A DNA stretch of 64,000 nucleotides from Paguma larvata (lineage: Eukaryota; Chordata; Mammalia; Carnivora; Viverridae). Under the pieces are notes generated by a model. The model saw nothing but the letters and a program-made list of their open reading frames with translations. It had not been told where the DNA came from and searched no databases. The translations under genes were made by a program, and so were the position numbers. This document shows, one piece after another, positions 45,600 through 57,844 of this stretch. Location: NCBI GenBank assembly GCA_030068075.1, contig CM057826.1, forward strand, positions 77,535,312 to 77,599,311. The letters run 5' to 3'. Positions within the stretch are counted from its first letter, which is position 1; every line of letters starts with the position of its first letter.

Positions 45600-46378
45600 A
45601 AGGATATATCTGAAAAGCAGTGTCTGCTTCATTACTTCCCATCACTTTGGGTTGTCTCCACCACACCTCTAAGATTACACCTGACTAGGTCCCTTGTTGC
45701 CCCAATCAGTGGACATCTCTCTGTTCTTCCCTACCTGACCTCAACAGCATTCCATCCTGTTAACCACTCTTTCCTGTTATGAAACTGATTTACCTCCCTG
45801 CCTATTCTTAGTCTCAGCTAACCATCCTCTGTTTGACTGGTTTTTGAATGTTGGAGATCCCAGCTTTCTCCTCTTTATCTATTCATTCTCTATAGGTGAT
45901 CTCATCTAGTCCTATAGATTTAAATGTCATCCATATGTTAATGACTTCCAAATATTTATCTCCAGCTCTGACCTTCCTCCAACTCCAGGCACTTACTTCC
46001 AATACCTCATCTCCTTATCAAAGTTTAAAAGGCATCTCAAATTTATCAAATCCAAACACAATTCTTCATTTCACTCAAACCTACAACTTCAGAAGTGTTC
46101 CCCATTTCAGTAAGTGGCAGCACCTGTCACCAGTTGCCTTGTAATCAACTAATAATCCTTGATTTCTCATTTCTTGGCTTATTTAATTCATCAACAAGTC
46201 CTATAAATCTTCAAAGTTTCAAAATGTAACCCCATCGTTCACTACTACTCTAGCCTCAGTCACCATCATCTCTTAGGACCACTACCATGGACTTCCAACT
46301 AGCACCCAAATATCCATTCTTACCCCCCATAGTCCATTCCACACACAGCAGCCAGAGTGATCTTTTTAAAACATTAGG
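45600..46378 (+). repeat. L2 LINE reverse-transcriptase relic
   Basis: The sense strand runs gtgatctcatctagtcctat, agatttaaatgtcatccata, gacttccaaatatttatctc, ccagctctgaccttcctcca, ccccatttcagtaagtggca, accatcatctcttaggacca, and ccagagtgatctttttaaaa. This is the order around the catalytic segment and thumb of the L2/CR1-clade reverse transcriptase. The catalytic YADD position now reads like YVND, with frame breaks around it, so it is dead. A SINE nest truncates it at 46384. Confidence 0.7.
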
Positions 46379-46421
46379 TATAAGTGCACCTGGGTGGCTC
46401 AGTTGGTTAAACATCCAACTC

Positions 46422-46610
46422 TTTTTTTTTTTTTTTTTTTGAAAGCTCAAGCAGGGGAAGGACAGAGAGAGAGGGAGACACAGAATCCGAAGCAGGCTCC
46501 AGGCTCTGAGCTGTCAGCGCAGAGCCTGATGCGGGGCTCAAACTTACAAACTGAGATCATGACCTGAGCCGAAGTCAGACGCTTAACCGACTGAGCCACC
46601 CAGGCACCCC
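46422..46610 (-). repeat. nested tRNA-Lys SINE, first
   Basis: An 18-base-plus T-run, ggacagagagagagggagac, gtcagcgcagagcctgatgc, and gccacccaggcacccc. Close to consensus, so young. Confidence 0.9.
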
Positions 46611-46620
46611 TAAACATCTC

Positions 46621-46848
46621 TTTTTTTTTTTTAATTTTTTTTAATGTTTTTATTTTACTTTTGAGAGACATAGAGACAGAGCATGAGCAGGGGAAGGAGC
46701 AGAGAGAGAGGGAGACACAGAATCCGAAACAGGCTCCAGGCTCTTAGCTGTCAGCACAGAGCCCGATGGGGGGCTTGAACTCACAGACCGTGAGATCATG
46801 ACCTGAGCTGAAGTTGGCCGCTCAACCGACTGAGCCACCCAGGTGCCT
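46621..46848 (-). repeat. nested tRNA-Lys SINE, second
   Basis: Full-length reverse copy ending gagccacccaggtgcct. It is separated from the first nested copy only by the recurring taaacatctc target word. Confidence 0.9.
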
Positions 46849-46978
46849 TAAACATGTAACTCTTGATCAAGGCTTTGTGCTGGGGGTGGAGTGGAGCCAC
46901 TGAAGATATTCTCTCTCTCCACTTCCCTGCCCCTCCCCCCAATCACTCATGCTCTCTCAAAAAAAAAAAAAAAAAACA

Positions 46979-48274
46979 TTAAATATGAAAATGTAGTTTC
47001 CTGGTTTTAAGCCTTCTTAGGGCTTCCTTTGTAAAAGTGTTTTAGATGGTTTATGTTATAAATTTCTAGTACTTTAAAAATAATTTCAGTTTTCCCTCCC
47101 AAGTTTATTTTACTGCTTCTGCTTATACTTAATGTTGTAGAAATCATGATCCCAAGGAAGAAATCTTCATTTACATTTATAGTCAGATTTGACACATAAG
47201 CTTTTTATATAATCACAAAGCCTACCTTAGGCTTTTTTTTTGAAAAAAGATAATGGGATGTTATGCTTCAAGTATTATTGTTTTAAAGGCGGCTTCACAG
47301 TAACTAACTTTTTAACTGGCTCTTCAGTTTAGATTTGCCTTCCATGTTTCTTTAATAACTGTTTGAAATAGTAAAATATAAGATATGTATTTTTAATTTG
47401 GCCTGCACCAGATAGGTACAGTTTTCCAGAAGCTATCTTTAAAAACAAGAATTGTATTCAGTAGTTTAGGTTTTGACCTCTTCTCATTACTGTTTTGGCA
47501 ATCCTTTTATATTTCATTCTTTTCTAAGCTGTAATGACTAGAAATAAATTATTCTTTATTGCACATGTACTTTAATCTAGTTCTACCACATCTGCAGAGA
47601 AGCTTCTCATATACATGATAGGTTGGATTGACTCACAAAGCAAAATACTAGATTTTGTGAAGCCTGGTGACTCTTTTTTGGCATCTAATAAAATATTGGG
47701 GACAAAGAAGGAGATAATGTTTATTTATAAGGTAGCTTTGGACTCTCAGTAAATTTACATTCGTGCTATCTTTCTAAATATTACCAGCTTTTGACAAGCA
47801 CTAACTATATTTGATTTCTTCAGGATCAAGTGTCTGATTTCCTGCACTATTTCCTGCCTTAGCTCTAGTTTTCTTTCTTCTTCTCTCCTACCTAGATAAA
47901 TTTTTTTTATTACAATGGTTAAAATATAATTATTAGATAGTCTTTGGTTTCTTACTGACGTTTTAAAGAACAGAATAAAATGACTTTCTAAATTAAAAAA
48001 AAAAAACACTAATTCTTAAAATGGTATAAAACCTCTTTTAGGAAAGAAGAATTATCTTTTATATAAATTGTATCCAAGAAAAAAATCACAAATACTTTTT
48101 ATTATTTACTTGGATAAGTGACACAAATTCAAGTACCTGATACTTTCCTTAAGCTGCAGTACAAAACTAAAAAAGCAATCAGTGCTTATCAGTTATGATC
48201 AATTCTTAATTTTCTAACTTTTAGATGTTTCATATTTTATATAACAATTGTTGAGAAGTGGCAGGAGAGGCTAC
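46979..48274. other. intronic, no gene seen
   Basis: No recognised repeat or exon. Several A/T runs. Confidence 0.4.
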
Positions 48275-48500
48275 TGTATAAAGTGGTAGGTGAGAGCACA
48301 TTTCTTAAATTGAGACTGGCCAGTGTTTGAGTCTCATGCCACTCACTAGCTACGTAACCTTTGGTAATTCATAGGACTTAACTGAGAACTGGAAATAATA
48401 GTATCTACCCCACAAAAGTATTCTCAGAATTCCTGATGATGATAGTAAAAATGATTATAGTGACTGATACATTTTAAGCACTCAGTAAACAGTAACTAAG
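48275..48500 (+). repeat. MIR SINE
   Basis: gtgtttgagtctcatgccac, tcactagctacgtaaccttt, aacttaactgagaactgga-like text, and tacattttaagcactcagta match sense MIR order. Confidence 0.75.
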
Positions 48501-50304
48501 TAGCTATAAGCAATTCCACTTAAAGTAATCACTTGACACCATTTCTGAAAAGTTTTCTGGTTTGGGCAAAGTTCCAAAATTATATTTGACTTTTGAATCT
48601 TTTTGTACGGTCTTTATCATGACTTATAATGCAGCTTAGGTACTCGTATTTATCTGAGTACCCCTGATGGGTTCAGAAGGAAAGTTGAAGGTGTTTCAAG
48701 TATACATCTTACTGGGGGTGGGGGAGGGGGGAATAGAGTTAGATCTCTATAATGTATTTCTTCGAGAAATCACTCTTTTCTAGGCCCAGAATGCTATTTG
48801 TTATGTTTGCATGTTCTCAAAACCAATGGTGGTTGATAGAGTAAAAGTAACCATAGATTTCATTTGTCCACGTCAATAAGCAAAACATAAAAATAATGAA
48901 GAGATAGTTATGACAACTTTTATACAGGATAAAAAACTTCCTTTTATGCAACTCCAAAAACCCTTAGCTTTACTCCTTCTCTCCTACCTTCTAAGTATCA
49001 TGTCAGAAATGAATATTACTCAGCAAAATTAAGATTCCTTAATAAAATTACTTAGTAAATGACAAATTACTGTTATAGTCCTGATACATTGTGAGGAATA
49101 GTTTCTGGAAATAAATGAACATAAATTTCTTTAGTCATGGAGCAATTTATGTTTCAGTAGAATTGGCTTATAATGACAGATGTCAAAAGTATAACCAAAC
49201 TTCTGAGCATTTTAGTATTGCCTACACTCAAGTCTATGCTTAAGAACATCCTGCATTTCCTCCAAGGTACAGAAGATTAATTCAAGAGACTGAAAAAACA
49301 GTGAAACAACTATGGGTTTAACAGAACCTTTTGACTACAAAACACCACCATTATGAGATTGTTGAAGCATTTGTCAAAAGGAGTTTCCCTAGCCAGTTTT
49401 AGTGTGTTGTGTTTCTTGGCTGGGTGAAGATACCAGATCACTATCTTACTTACAGCTCAATCACTATTCAATTAAACTCTAGACTTACTTGATTTTCAAA
49501 CAAGCTACTTGGTACAAATATTTAATAAAAGCTAAAAATCAAAAGTTGAAGCCTTTATTGAAACTCATTTGTAATGGGAATGTACTTAGTAAGTTAAACA
49601 TTTATTTTAAAACATGTCTTATCACTTGTAATTATGTTATCTTTTAAAACAGAGTTGAGGTCATGTTTGTGCAGTTAAACTTAAGCTAAAGAACATCAAG
49701 ACGAAAAAACTAACACACGTGAGACTTTTGCTTATAATGGTATTGACTTTTAGAATTTATTCCTGGTAGCTATCCCATTAACACAAGTGGCCAGATGCAT
49801 AATAAGTGGTATAAAGTTCTAGGTATCACCTCTTGTTGCATTTTCAAAATATTCGAGAACTAGTAATATCTGGTAACTTAGTAACATCTTCTTTTCTAAA
49901 ATCAGGACTAAAATCAATAATGCATTGACGTTTCTTTTATGTATTTTTCTCTTCCGGGTTGTTGGCTAATCTTAAATGAGTTTTTCAGTAACAGTAATTT
50001 TAGTTTGTCCTGTTGGTATAAACACCCCTAACTATTCCATAGATGAGGCTTTTATTATTTCTAAATGAAAAATGATAACACATATTTATATACATTCTTT
50101 TATTACACATGTTCCTTATAGCAAAAAGAGTATTATTGTTTAGTTTTCATTCAGAAACTGAAGTTTGGAAACTGTAATGATTTTACGAAATTCATTTTCC
50201 TTTGAAAGAAAATGCCAGAACTGAAATGAGCATTTAAGAATTTTTAAATGTTCAGCACTAGAAGATAACTTGTTAACATAGAGACAAGAGAAGGAAAGGA
50301 AAGT
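48501..50304. other. intronic, no gene seen
   Basis: A G-rich run (48713-48731) is the only outstanding feature. No repeat or exon is recognised. Confidence 0.4.
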
Positions 50305-50520
50305 GTTCTGTGTTTAGGGTTCAGAGGACTGACTTTGAAGTCCAGCTTTGCTAATCACTAGCTTGGTGTTCATGGGCAATACCCTTTACCTGTTAAAAAC
50401 TCATTTATCTCTCTCTTAAATGGGTAATAATGATGCCTTCTTACCACCCAGGGCTGATTTTAGGAGGCTCACTTGAGACAATGGATATAAAAAATGCCCT
50501 ATGCATTACAAAACTAAACA
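50305..50520 (+). repeat. MIR SINE
   Basis: gactttgaagtccagctttg, ctaatcactagcttggtgtt, catgggcaataccctttacc, aaatgggtaataatgatgcc: sense MIR order. Confidence 0.8.
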
Positions 50521-51295
50521 AAGTTATCATTTCTGTTGAGGAATCAAATAATACAGATAGAATTATAAGTATGTTAGAAGGTTAGGTTTTAAATTCATGT
50601 CCTCAGACAAAAACTGGTTAAAGTCAAAATTACTCTTGAAAGTTCCCAAATGGATGTAAAGTGTGATTGTATTATCTATATAATCATGAATAGTAACCTA
50701 TAAAATATATGTGTATAGTAGTATACTGCTATAAAGTAGTATAAAGAAAACATGGCCAAAATGGTCTTACAATAGATTTGTTTCTTAGCTGAGCATAATG
50801 TAGATAAATACTTGTAAGTTGAATATCTGTTAGACTCCTGTATATCATAACAACTAGGAGTAAAGCAAACTATGAAAATAATACACCCTCAAAGTATTGG
50901 AACCCTACTAGACATAGACATCTGGAAAAACAACAGTTTATGAGAGTTAACTCAAAGTGGGCATACTTCAGAGTTAGCAAAATGGTGGCATCAGTGTTTG
51001 ATTTGGCTGGGAAAGGTTTAACATTTTAAAATTTGAATCCTTTCTGAGTTGGGTATTTATCCTCCAGACACTTGCCACTCCTTGTTGCTTTACACCAGTC
51101 TCTTCCACAGTTTACCTGCCTTGGGTCCTTAAACCTATTGATTCTTCGATCCCTGATACATCCAAAGGAAGGCCTAGCTGGAGAAATTAATCTGAAACTT
51201 GAATGTTAAATAAGTTATTACTATGGATTGACAAAACAGTGTTTGGGAAGGCATGCCATCTTGAAGAAAAGGAAGGAGGTAACAATAGAGAGGAA
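50521..51295. other. intronic, no gene seen
   Basis: No recognised repeat or exon. Confidence 0.4.
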
Positions 51296-51412
51296 GATGC
51301 GCCTGGCTGGCTTGGTCAGTGGAGCGTGGGACTCTTGACCTTGGGGTTGTAAGTTAGAGCTCCACATTGGGTATATGGATTACTTAAAAATAAAATCTTA
51401 AAAAAGAAAAAG
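51296..51412 (+). repeat. older tRNA-Lys SINE, short form
   Basis: gcgcctggctggcttggtca, gaccttggggttgtaagtta, ggattacttaaaaataaaat: same older subtype as 31086. Confidence 0.85.
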
Positions 51413-52319
51413 AAAGAGGAAAATGGCTGAGGCACAGCCGAGAGGAAGTGGAAGATGAAATTGGTTGGTCCTGTAGATGGGAGATCTGTTTTCCAAGTGG
51501 AGGAGTTTGCTTTGCTTTGATAGAGCCCACTGAGAAGGAACCCACTGCAGCCTGTGTGCCATGCTGAGATGGTATCCCAGAGAACTTCTGCTCGTTCTCT
51601 TTGAATGATGGGCAGCATTTGGAAGGGATTGAAAGAAGGCCTTTATCTAGGTGCTCAGTGATAGGGGCCTGAAACAGTCCAGGGATTTTCAAAGCAGAGA
51701 CTAACATCCTAATTTGAGGGAATTTGGGGCTGATTGGCCCAGGTGATGATTCAGAGCCCTGAAGCCACCTTTGCTTCATTTTCCTTTGGTGCCTGATATT
51801 CAAGCTTTCAGCACATTTTATCATTCTTCCTTGGGAAAGTCTGCTCATTCCACCATTCCTGTTTGCTCTGGATGAAGTCATACTAATTTAGGCCTTTATC
51901 ACCAGAGTATCTCTAAATAAAGCATCCCCTGAAGCTGATGTCTAATCTTTTCCCTAGCCTCAATCCATCTCTCTCCCTCTTTCTTACACATGAAGGAAAG
52001 AGCTGCTTTCCCCGAAACACTTCTTTCAGCAACTCACTTTGTTATTCCAAAAATTAGAAGCCCCTCCAATTGTTTATCTTGTCAAAGGCAAGACTTAAAG
52101 ACCATCCCTGAGGGAGTAATAGAGGAGATTAGGGCAGGGTTATTTCACAGGGTGATAAACCTTTTGAAATCCTGAGATCTGAAATTTAAATTACTGTCTT
52201 ATTTATTCTGTAGTGTATAGAAGCTAAAACTGAAGACAAATTATGAGGTCAAGGAAAGATTAGGCAGGTCCAATTCTCATCCTTTGTATTGTATTTCAAG
52301 TGTGAAAGAACTCTGTGTA
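51413..52319. other. intronic, non-repeat, one long chance ORF
   Basis: A minus-strand ATG-initiated frame of 165 codons (51384-51881) crosses into the SINE at its 3' end and has no family resemblance. See rejected items. Confidence 0.4.
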
Positions 52320-52640
52320 CTCCCACAGACCTGCCCTTTGCTCACACAATATCCATTCCTGTGTCCTTGCTTTTTTGCTCAGGGCACTCCCTTTCCCTGA
52401 AGTTTGGTTTTTTGTGTGTTTCGTTTTGTTTTTCAAAATTGCTACTAAGATTCATCTTTTCCATAAGCCCTTTGTCTTTTCTAGTATTTCTTCTAACCCA
52501 TATTCTTTTCTCCTTTTTGAGAATTCTTAGTAGTCCTTATCGTAGTATTTAATCATTCTCACATGTTCCCCAACTAAACCGTGAACTCTGGCATGAAGGA
52601 GTAGTCCCTCATACTCTTGAATCTCCCATAGCAGATGGGT
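52320..52640 (+). repeat. L2 3'-UTR relic
   Basis: cttgcttttttgctcagggc, actccctttccctgaagttt, agattcatcttttccataag, accgtgaactctggcatgaa have the order of L2 ORF2 end and 3' UTR. Confidence 0.5.
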
Positions 52641-52644
52641 GTGG

Positions 52645-52790
52645 AGCACAAGGTAGTAGAAGAAAAGCAGTGTGGGAAAATAGGACTGAGTCCTGGCTTC
52701 TGTTGCCAATTTAGTTATTAATGGGACACAGGGCCGCTGAGGGATAGGCCTTGACTGTATTATCTATGATTCAGAATTCTGTAATTCTAG
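52645..52790 (+). repeat. MIR fragment
   Basis: gactgagtcctggcttctgt, tgccaatttagttattaatg, ttatctatgattcagaattc: worn sense MIR. Confidence 0.5.
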
Positions 52791-53722
52791 CAGTGTATAA
52801 TGGCCTAATAGAATATGGTTCGGGTCAAGGGAAAAGAGACTAGAAATTAAATTTAATGTTATGAAGTCGGAGAACAAAAAGATAGAAGTACCCTTGCCAG
52901 AAAAGTAGGGAAGAGGTGCCATTTTGGTTGAGGAGGGGTAGGGAAAGGAAGTTAGTTTAGTTTGCCAGTGTCGCTGGCATTAAGAGTTTCTAATGCAAAA
53001 TATCCCTGGGCAGTGGTAAGTACTAGGCTGTGGAGAGAAGAGAATTGAGGAATAGAGATTCAAAGTCATCATCAAACAAGTGAGGTGAGCCTTCAGGAGG
53101 GAGAGTAGATCTAGAGAGAGTGAAGGATACTGGCTTTTGAAATGAAAGACATGATAAAAGAGCCAGGAGGACCGGTGTCTCTAAGTGTAAGGAAGCTGTG
53201 ATCTCCAAAGGAGAAGTGAGCAATTTGAAAATTGAAGGAAGTTAGTATTTGTTTGACCAAGAAGAATTGATGAAATTGATAGAGAGTTTCAAATTCCAGT
53301 GGTGAGCTGAAGACAGCTTCTGGGTTGCAAAGAGTTAGGGAGGAAATTAGAACTAGCCTCACAGGAGTTTGGAAAAGCATTCCGATAGAGAAACATACTG
53401 ATGACTTTGGATACAGGAAATCATGCCTGAGATTATGGCAGTTACTCACAGTTATCGAGTGTCTTCCAAATATACAACTCTATGATAAAATATTAAAGTT
53501 AGGAGGAAGACAAAGCTTGTAAAACAAAACATTGTTCTAGAGACTATATTCTCCTGGTGAAAATCTTGTGAGGAAACTGGTCATCTGTTTGACCCTCAAC
53601 TAGAAACTAACCTCTGGTAAAATGTGAGAAACTAGGAACCACAGTTCATTATCAGATACTTTAATTTTATAATTATAACATCCTGTTAGAGTTTTATAAA
53701 GTTCTTCCAATTAGCTCTTCCC
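52791..53722. other. intronic, possibly worn antisense L2
   Basis: GA-rich texture (gagagtagatctagagagag, ggatactggcttttgaaatg) recalls antisense L2 ORF2 but is not assignable with confidence. Confidence 0.35.
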
Positions 53723-53787
53723 TCTCATTTACCCCCCTTTTGGCGCATGGGTGGTTCAGTGGTAGAATTCTCATTTACCCCCCTTTT
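53723..53787 (+). repeat. tRNA-Gly 5'-half insertion with 19-bp direct repeats
   Basis: 53745-53772 is a 28-nt exact match, as I recall it, to the 5' end of tRNA-Gly-GCC, including gtggttcagtggtagaat, stopping just before the anticodon. It is flanked by tctcatttacccccctttt at 53723-53741 and 53769-53787. The last four tRNA bases (tctc) are also the first four of the right repeat. There is no A-tail and no 3' tRNA half, so it cannot be a functional tRNA gene. It fits a tailless retropseudogene. Confidence 0.82.
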
Positions 53788-54114
53788 AAAACCATATGTA
53801 GAAATGAAGCAAGATATGTTTTTTAATGTAAAATTGAGTTAGTATACTCATCATTTTTTGCCAAATTGTGTCAGTCATTTTTAAAAAACTGCACTGCCAA
53901 AATATACCTGTGGTTGTGTGATTCAGCAACACTGTGTGTGGTATGGTTCATTAAGGCATTTTAATATGATGATATGTAAACTACGTATATACTGAAAAGA
54001 TACTTTCATAGACGATAGCACTGACCAGATACACAGATAGAAACTTTAAACATTTAGTTCTGTGACACAATAACCAAGATTGACCTGTTTTTTTTTTTAT
54101 GTTTCTTTTAATAG
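53788..54114 (+). other. ELL2: end of ELL2 intron 1 and acceptor site
   Basis: The polypyrimidine tract (ctgttttttttttatg ttt ctttt) leads to taatag, with AG at 54113-54114, a good acceptor for the following exon. Confidence 0.85.
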
Positions 54115-54162
54115 AATTTAATTCCTTTTCGACCTTCAATTCAGTTCCAAGGGCTCCAAGGG
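54115..54162 (+). CDS. ELL2: ELL2 coding exon 2 (residues 50-65)
   Basis: A 48-nt exon encodes NLIPFRPSIQFQGLQG in phase 0, joining without interruption to the K at the end of exon 1. In ELL2 the N-terminal ELL domain continues from TYQSHK into NLIPFRPSIQFQG, so the match is direct family recognition. The donor gtgagt follows at 54163. The exon is too short for ordinary ORF calling. Intron 1 is 17,073 bp. Human ELL2 has H where Q precedes the last G (from memory). Downstream exons, starting with a segment like LVKIPKND, are not in the window. Confidence 0.96.
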
Positions 54163-57100
54163 GTGAGTACTCTTATTGATTTACCAAGAAAATCTAATAT
54201 TCTTCTTACATACTATTAAATTGAAACTCTTAAAATTTGTTTTCACTGTGCCTCTTAATATAAGAACACTCATTTTGTGAACTTTATGACTAAATGTAAA
54301 CTTCTAACACCTTCAATACACTTGAATTATCTTTTCTTGATTTATTTAAAAATTAATTCAGAGATGCCTATTGAGAGTAGCTTTTTCCCCTAAATCATGA
54401 ATAATTCCATTTTTTTACCTTTTTTTGAAGTATAACATATGTGTCAGTATTATGAAAAATGTTTTTTTTACCACAATTAAGCAAACATAAGGAGGAATTA
54501 ATTTCAGGCAAGTTATGATTATGTGATTATTACTATTAGTGAGCTTTTGCTGTCTGTAGACTTAATTTATTTGATTGTACATACAAAGAAATGAAATGTA
54601 TAAAGAAAATTGACTTTTTCCAGTACACAGAATAAGCAAAGTATTGTGTCTATTTTATTGCTGCATTTAAAAGCATAATAAATGGTTACTCCTAATAAAA
54701 TACATGTATGAATTTTGTGTTTATATTGGATGATAAACTTTACAGGAGTGGTGTCAGTATTATTTTAAAATTATTACTATTAATATTTAATATTGATAAA
54801 GATTCTATCATTCCTTCCCTTAAATTAATATGTATTTCTGAATTTGCATGTATATGTTGACTTTAGTATGGAGGTTTGGAATATCTAAATGATTTCAGAG
54901 CTATAGAAAAAAAAGGCACAAGCTGAGGGAGAGAGATCATATTCCTACACTTATAAATAGATTGTAAATCTACATTTGTGAATTTTCATTTGTGACAAAA
55001 TGCAAAATTTTCGATGTAAATACAGTCTTTCTAAACTTTATAACTTGAAAACATTTCAAGAGTCAAGAGATTAATTATATCATTCAATACCAGCTAAGAG
55101 TACTTCTAAATAATGCTAACTTGAAGGAGATGTTTGTGTGTGGATGGCAGAGCTTTGCTTCTACATGATAGCTTTACAATGAAGTCCTTTTTTTTTCCTC
55201 AGCCTAGTAACTGAATGTTCATGAATGGGATCCTAATTATTACAAGCATTCTTCTGAATTTCATTTTATAGCTTCATAGGTAGTCTTTAGCACCTGCTGA
55301 CTCTATTTTTGAGGTATTAGTTTTGGTTGTTTACTTAAGGCTTCTTAAGTTTTCTCACAAAATTGAATGGCATCAATAATAACTGAAAGGGTGTTCCAGA
55401 GGCAAGCCTGAGTCTGTGGGCCCTGGAGGGATCCAAGGATTTTCAGATAAAGGGTTATGGAGATGAGAGGGCAAGACCTGAAAGAGGAGAGTAAGGTTTG
55501 AGCTGCTTTTCCCTCCCTAGCAGCTGTTACCTTGTTTGGGATCAGCCTCTTCCCTTAATTTTCTCTTCTCCCAGTTAGGACATGAAGGCCAGGGAAATGC
55601 AAGAGAAGAACGTTTTCTTAGGAGGGAGGCATCAAGTTAGACTCAGTAATGAGGCACCAACATGTGCAGCCCTCGAAACTCTTGATTCAGGCACATGCAG
55701 CTTTTAGCAGTCTTAGAAAGAATTCTTTTTTTCTGGTATACCAGTTGCCCCCGAAAGGCCCCAGGCGCCATTGCAAAGCTGACTGTTTATATTTGAGAAC
55801 TTAGATGTCCTTTTCTGAATTCTCCTACCTGCCTCCTCCAAGCTTTCCTGTCTCATGTGTCCAGGTTTCCCTAGCATATCTTTGCTAGGTCCATTCTGGC
55901 TCCTTATTCCATTCCTTGCCTGGGCGTAGTTCACTGATAAAGATAACTTAGATGTAAATGACGATAGGTTTAAATCTTAATGGGTGTTTGAATTTTAACA
56001 GATAAGCTTTTTTAATCCAAATGAATGGTTATTGGATTGGGTTGGGGGTGGTGCACGGGGGTGGTGCAGGGGGGGGAGAGCAATGGAATCCATGGCCCTA
56101 CCTTGCTTACTTTGCTTTCTGTCTCCTCTACCCCTGCACCTCCACCCGCAGCCCCCTTTTTATTATTCTAACTGGGAACAAAATATATGGACTCAGCATT
56201 GTTTCTGAGCCTGCAGCTGCATTCCATCCACCCTTCCCCCCTTCTCTTTGCAGAGCTCTCACCAGCCTTTTGGGACTTAGTAAAAACAAAGAGTCATTAC
56301 AGGGGAGAGAGTGGGTTGGCACAGCCCACAGGGAGTACGCAGAGCCACAAATGTGAGGGTCTTATGTACAGTGCTCCTCTGTTATTCTCGAGAGCCATGA
56401 TAATTTAACATTGCCTGTGCTGATTGCTTTAAAAGCTCTGAAGAAGTATGCTTACAGTTTTCCTATGTGGAAAATGTTTAGAACTTTTAAGAAGGCTTTA
56501 AGAAGGTTTAAATTTAGATTTCCCAGAAAAGATAGTTTTTCTTAATGAGAAATTTTAGTCATCTTTTAATACAGTGGTTCAGGAACTTTGAAAGATTTTC
56601 TAGAAAGGATTTGGCAAATCTAAGAAATTTACAGTCTTTTTACATCAAACGTGATTAAAAATAGACATTAACTATCATGATAGTGTCATATGTAGGCATA
56701 TTTGAAACATAGCTGAAGTACTGTTAAAATATCATTTCAAAAGTGAACATTTAGTCTTAAGAGTAATTCGTTTCCCTGATGCTAAGCACTGTGTGGCTAT
56801 TGCTGTTCCTTGTTACTAATTATAGGATTTTTCTTTCCTCAGTAATGTCTTTAGAAGGTCAGAATTTAGGTCTTGGCAGGTTAGCTTTTAAGCATATTTA
56901 TTTTTGTGCCTGAACATGTTCTCTAAGGTTGAATTTTCCTCTAAATAAATGTAGCCTGGAACATTAAACAAACTATAGCAGTATGCTGTTAAGGACTGAA
57001 AATCCTGAGAACCATTGACTACCTAGATTTTTATCACCGCAGTTGGCCTGCAGCTTTTATATCATAAAAAATTTAAATTGTGTCTTTCACAATCCATCTC

Positions 57101-57844
57101 ACCCCTTTCTCTTAGTGGAAGAAGGTGCTCAGTAAATTGAGTGGTCATTGGAGGCATTTTCTGGATTCAGAAAGATGAGAAAATATCTATAGGAGCAGTT
57201 GAGTATGATTTCTAAACTCATAAATTTCAGGAGCTGAGTAAATCAGCCAGAAATGCCTTGTGGATTCTGAAGGGAATGGATCAACCAATTATCCTCACAG
57301 TTCTAATGATACCTAGGATACTTATAACTAAAGGTTTATTAGGTTTATACATTTCTATAGATCATTCTAATTGAACAGAAAAGGTAGCTACAAAGATTCA
57401 CATGGGCTATAGTAAATAAGGTGTTTAAGTTATAACTGTCAGAGAGGTGTGTTGGTATAATGTACCACGTTTCCAAAAGCCGTCTCTTGATTGTCAATTA
57501 AGCTTTAATACAAATCATTTGTATTTTTATAGAAATACAGTTCTGCCCCTTATATTTTAACTGGATTCTGAAAATGTAGCAGATGAAAAATTTCCAAAAA
57601 TGTTTATTGCGGTGAAATTGTAAAAACTACACTCTCTATTTTTATGTTTGCTGAAAGTTTCTTGTCTAAAGACACAGCGGAGACAGAGCTGTAGTTACAG
57701 TGTAGGTCTTGACACCATCAGGGGAAAGTTCTCCCCAGTATACTATACAGCTTTGAGAGGAGAGGCCCCGGAAGCAACTGAACTCATGATGTTCAAGTGA
57801 TGGCAGTTGTCACTTATGCAGTTAAGTACTAACCTAATTTTAAT
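54163..57844 (+). other. ELL2: ELL2 intron 2, no further exon seen
   Basis: AT-rich intron. I looked for the next ELL2 exon (LVKIPKND...) and did not find it. A short open frame at 56021-56408 with a G-rich run (56040-56080) has no family resemblance. Confidence 0.6.

Larger units (their letters stand above)
46384..46978 (+). repeat. host SINE split by two later SINEs
   Basis: The head is at 46384-46422 (gtgcacctgggtggctcagt ... aaacatccaactc) and the body and tail resume at about 46849 (aaacatgtaactcttgatca ... ctctctcaaaaaaaaa). Between them are two reverse SINEs. A taaacat word recurs at 46409, 46611 and 46849, as expected if each insertion duplicated the same target. Confidence 0.88.

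Noticed and set aside
51384..51881. 165-codon minus-strand ATG open frame in intron 1
   Set aside because: About one such frame is expected by chance in a window this size. Its C-terminus is made from the SINE at 51296, and no domain, signal peptide or family pattern is seen.
53745..53772. Functional tRNA-Gly gene
   Set aside because: Only the 5' half is present. The anticodon arm, T-arm, B box and terminator are absent.
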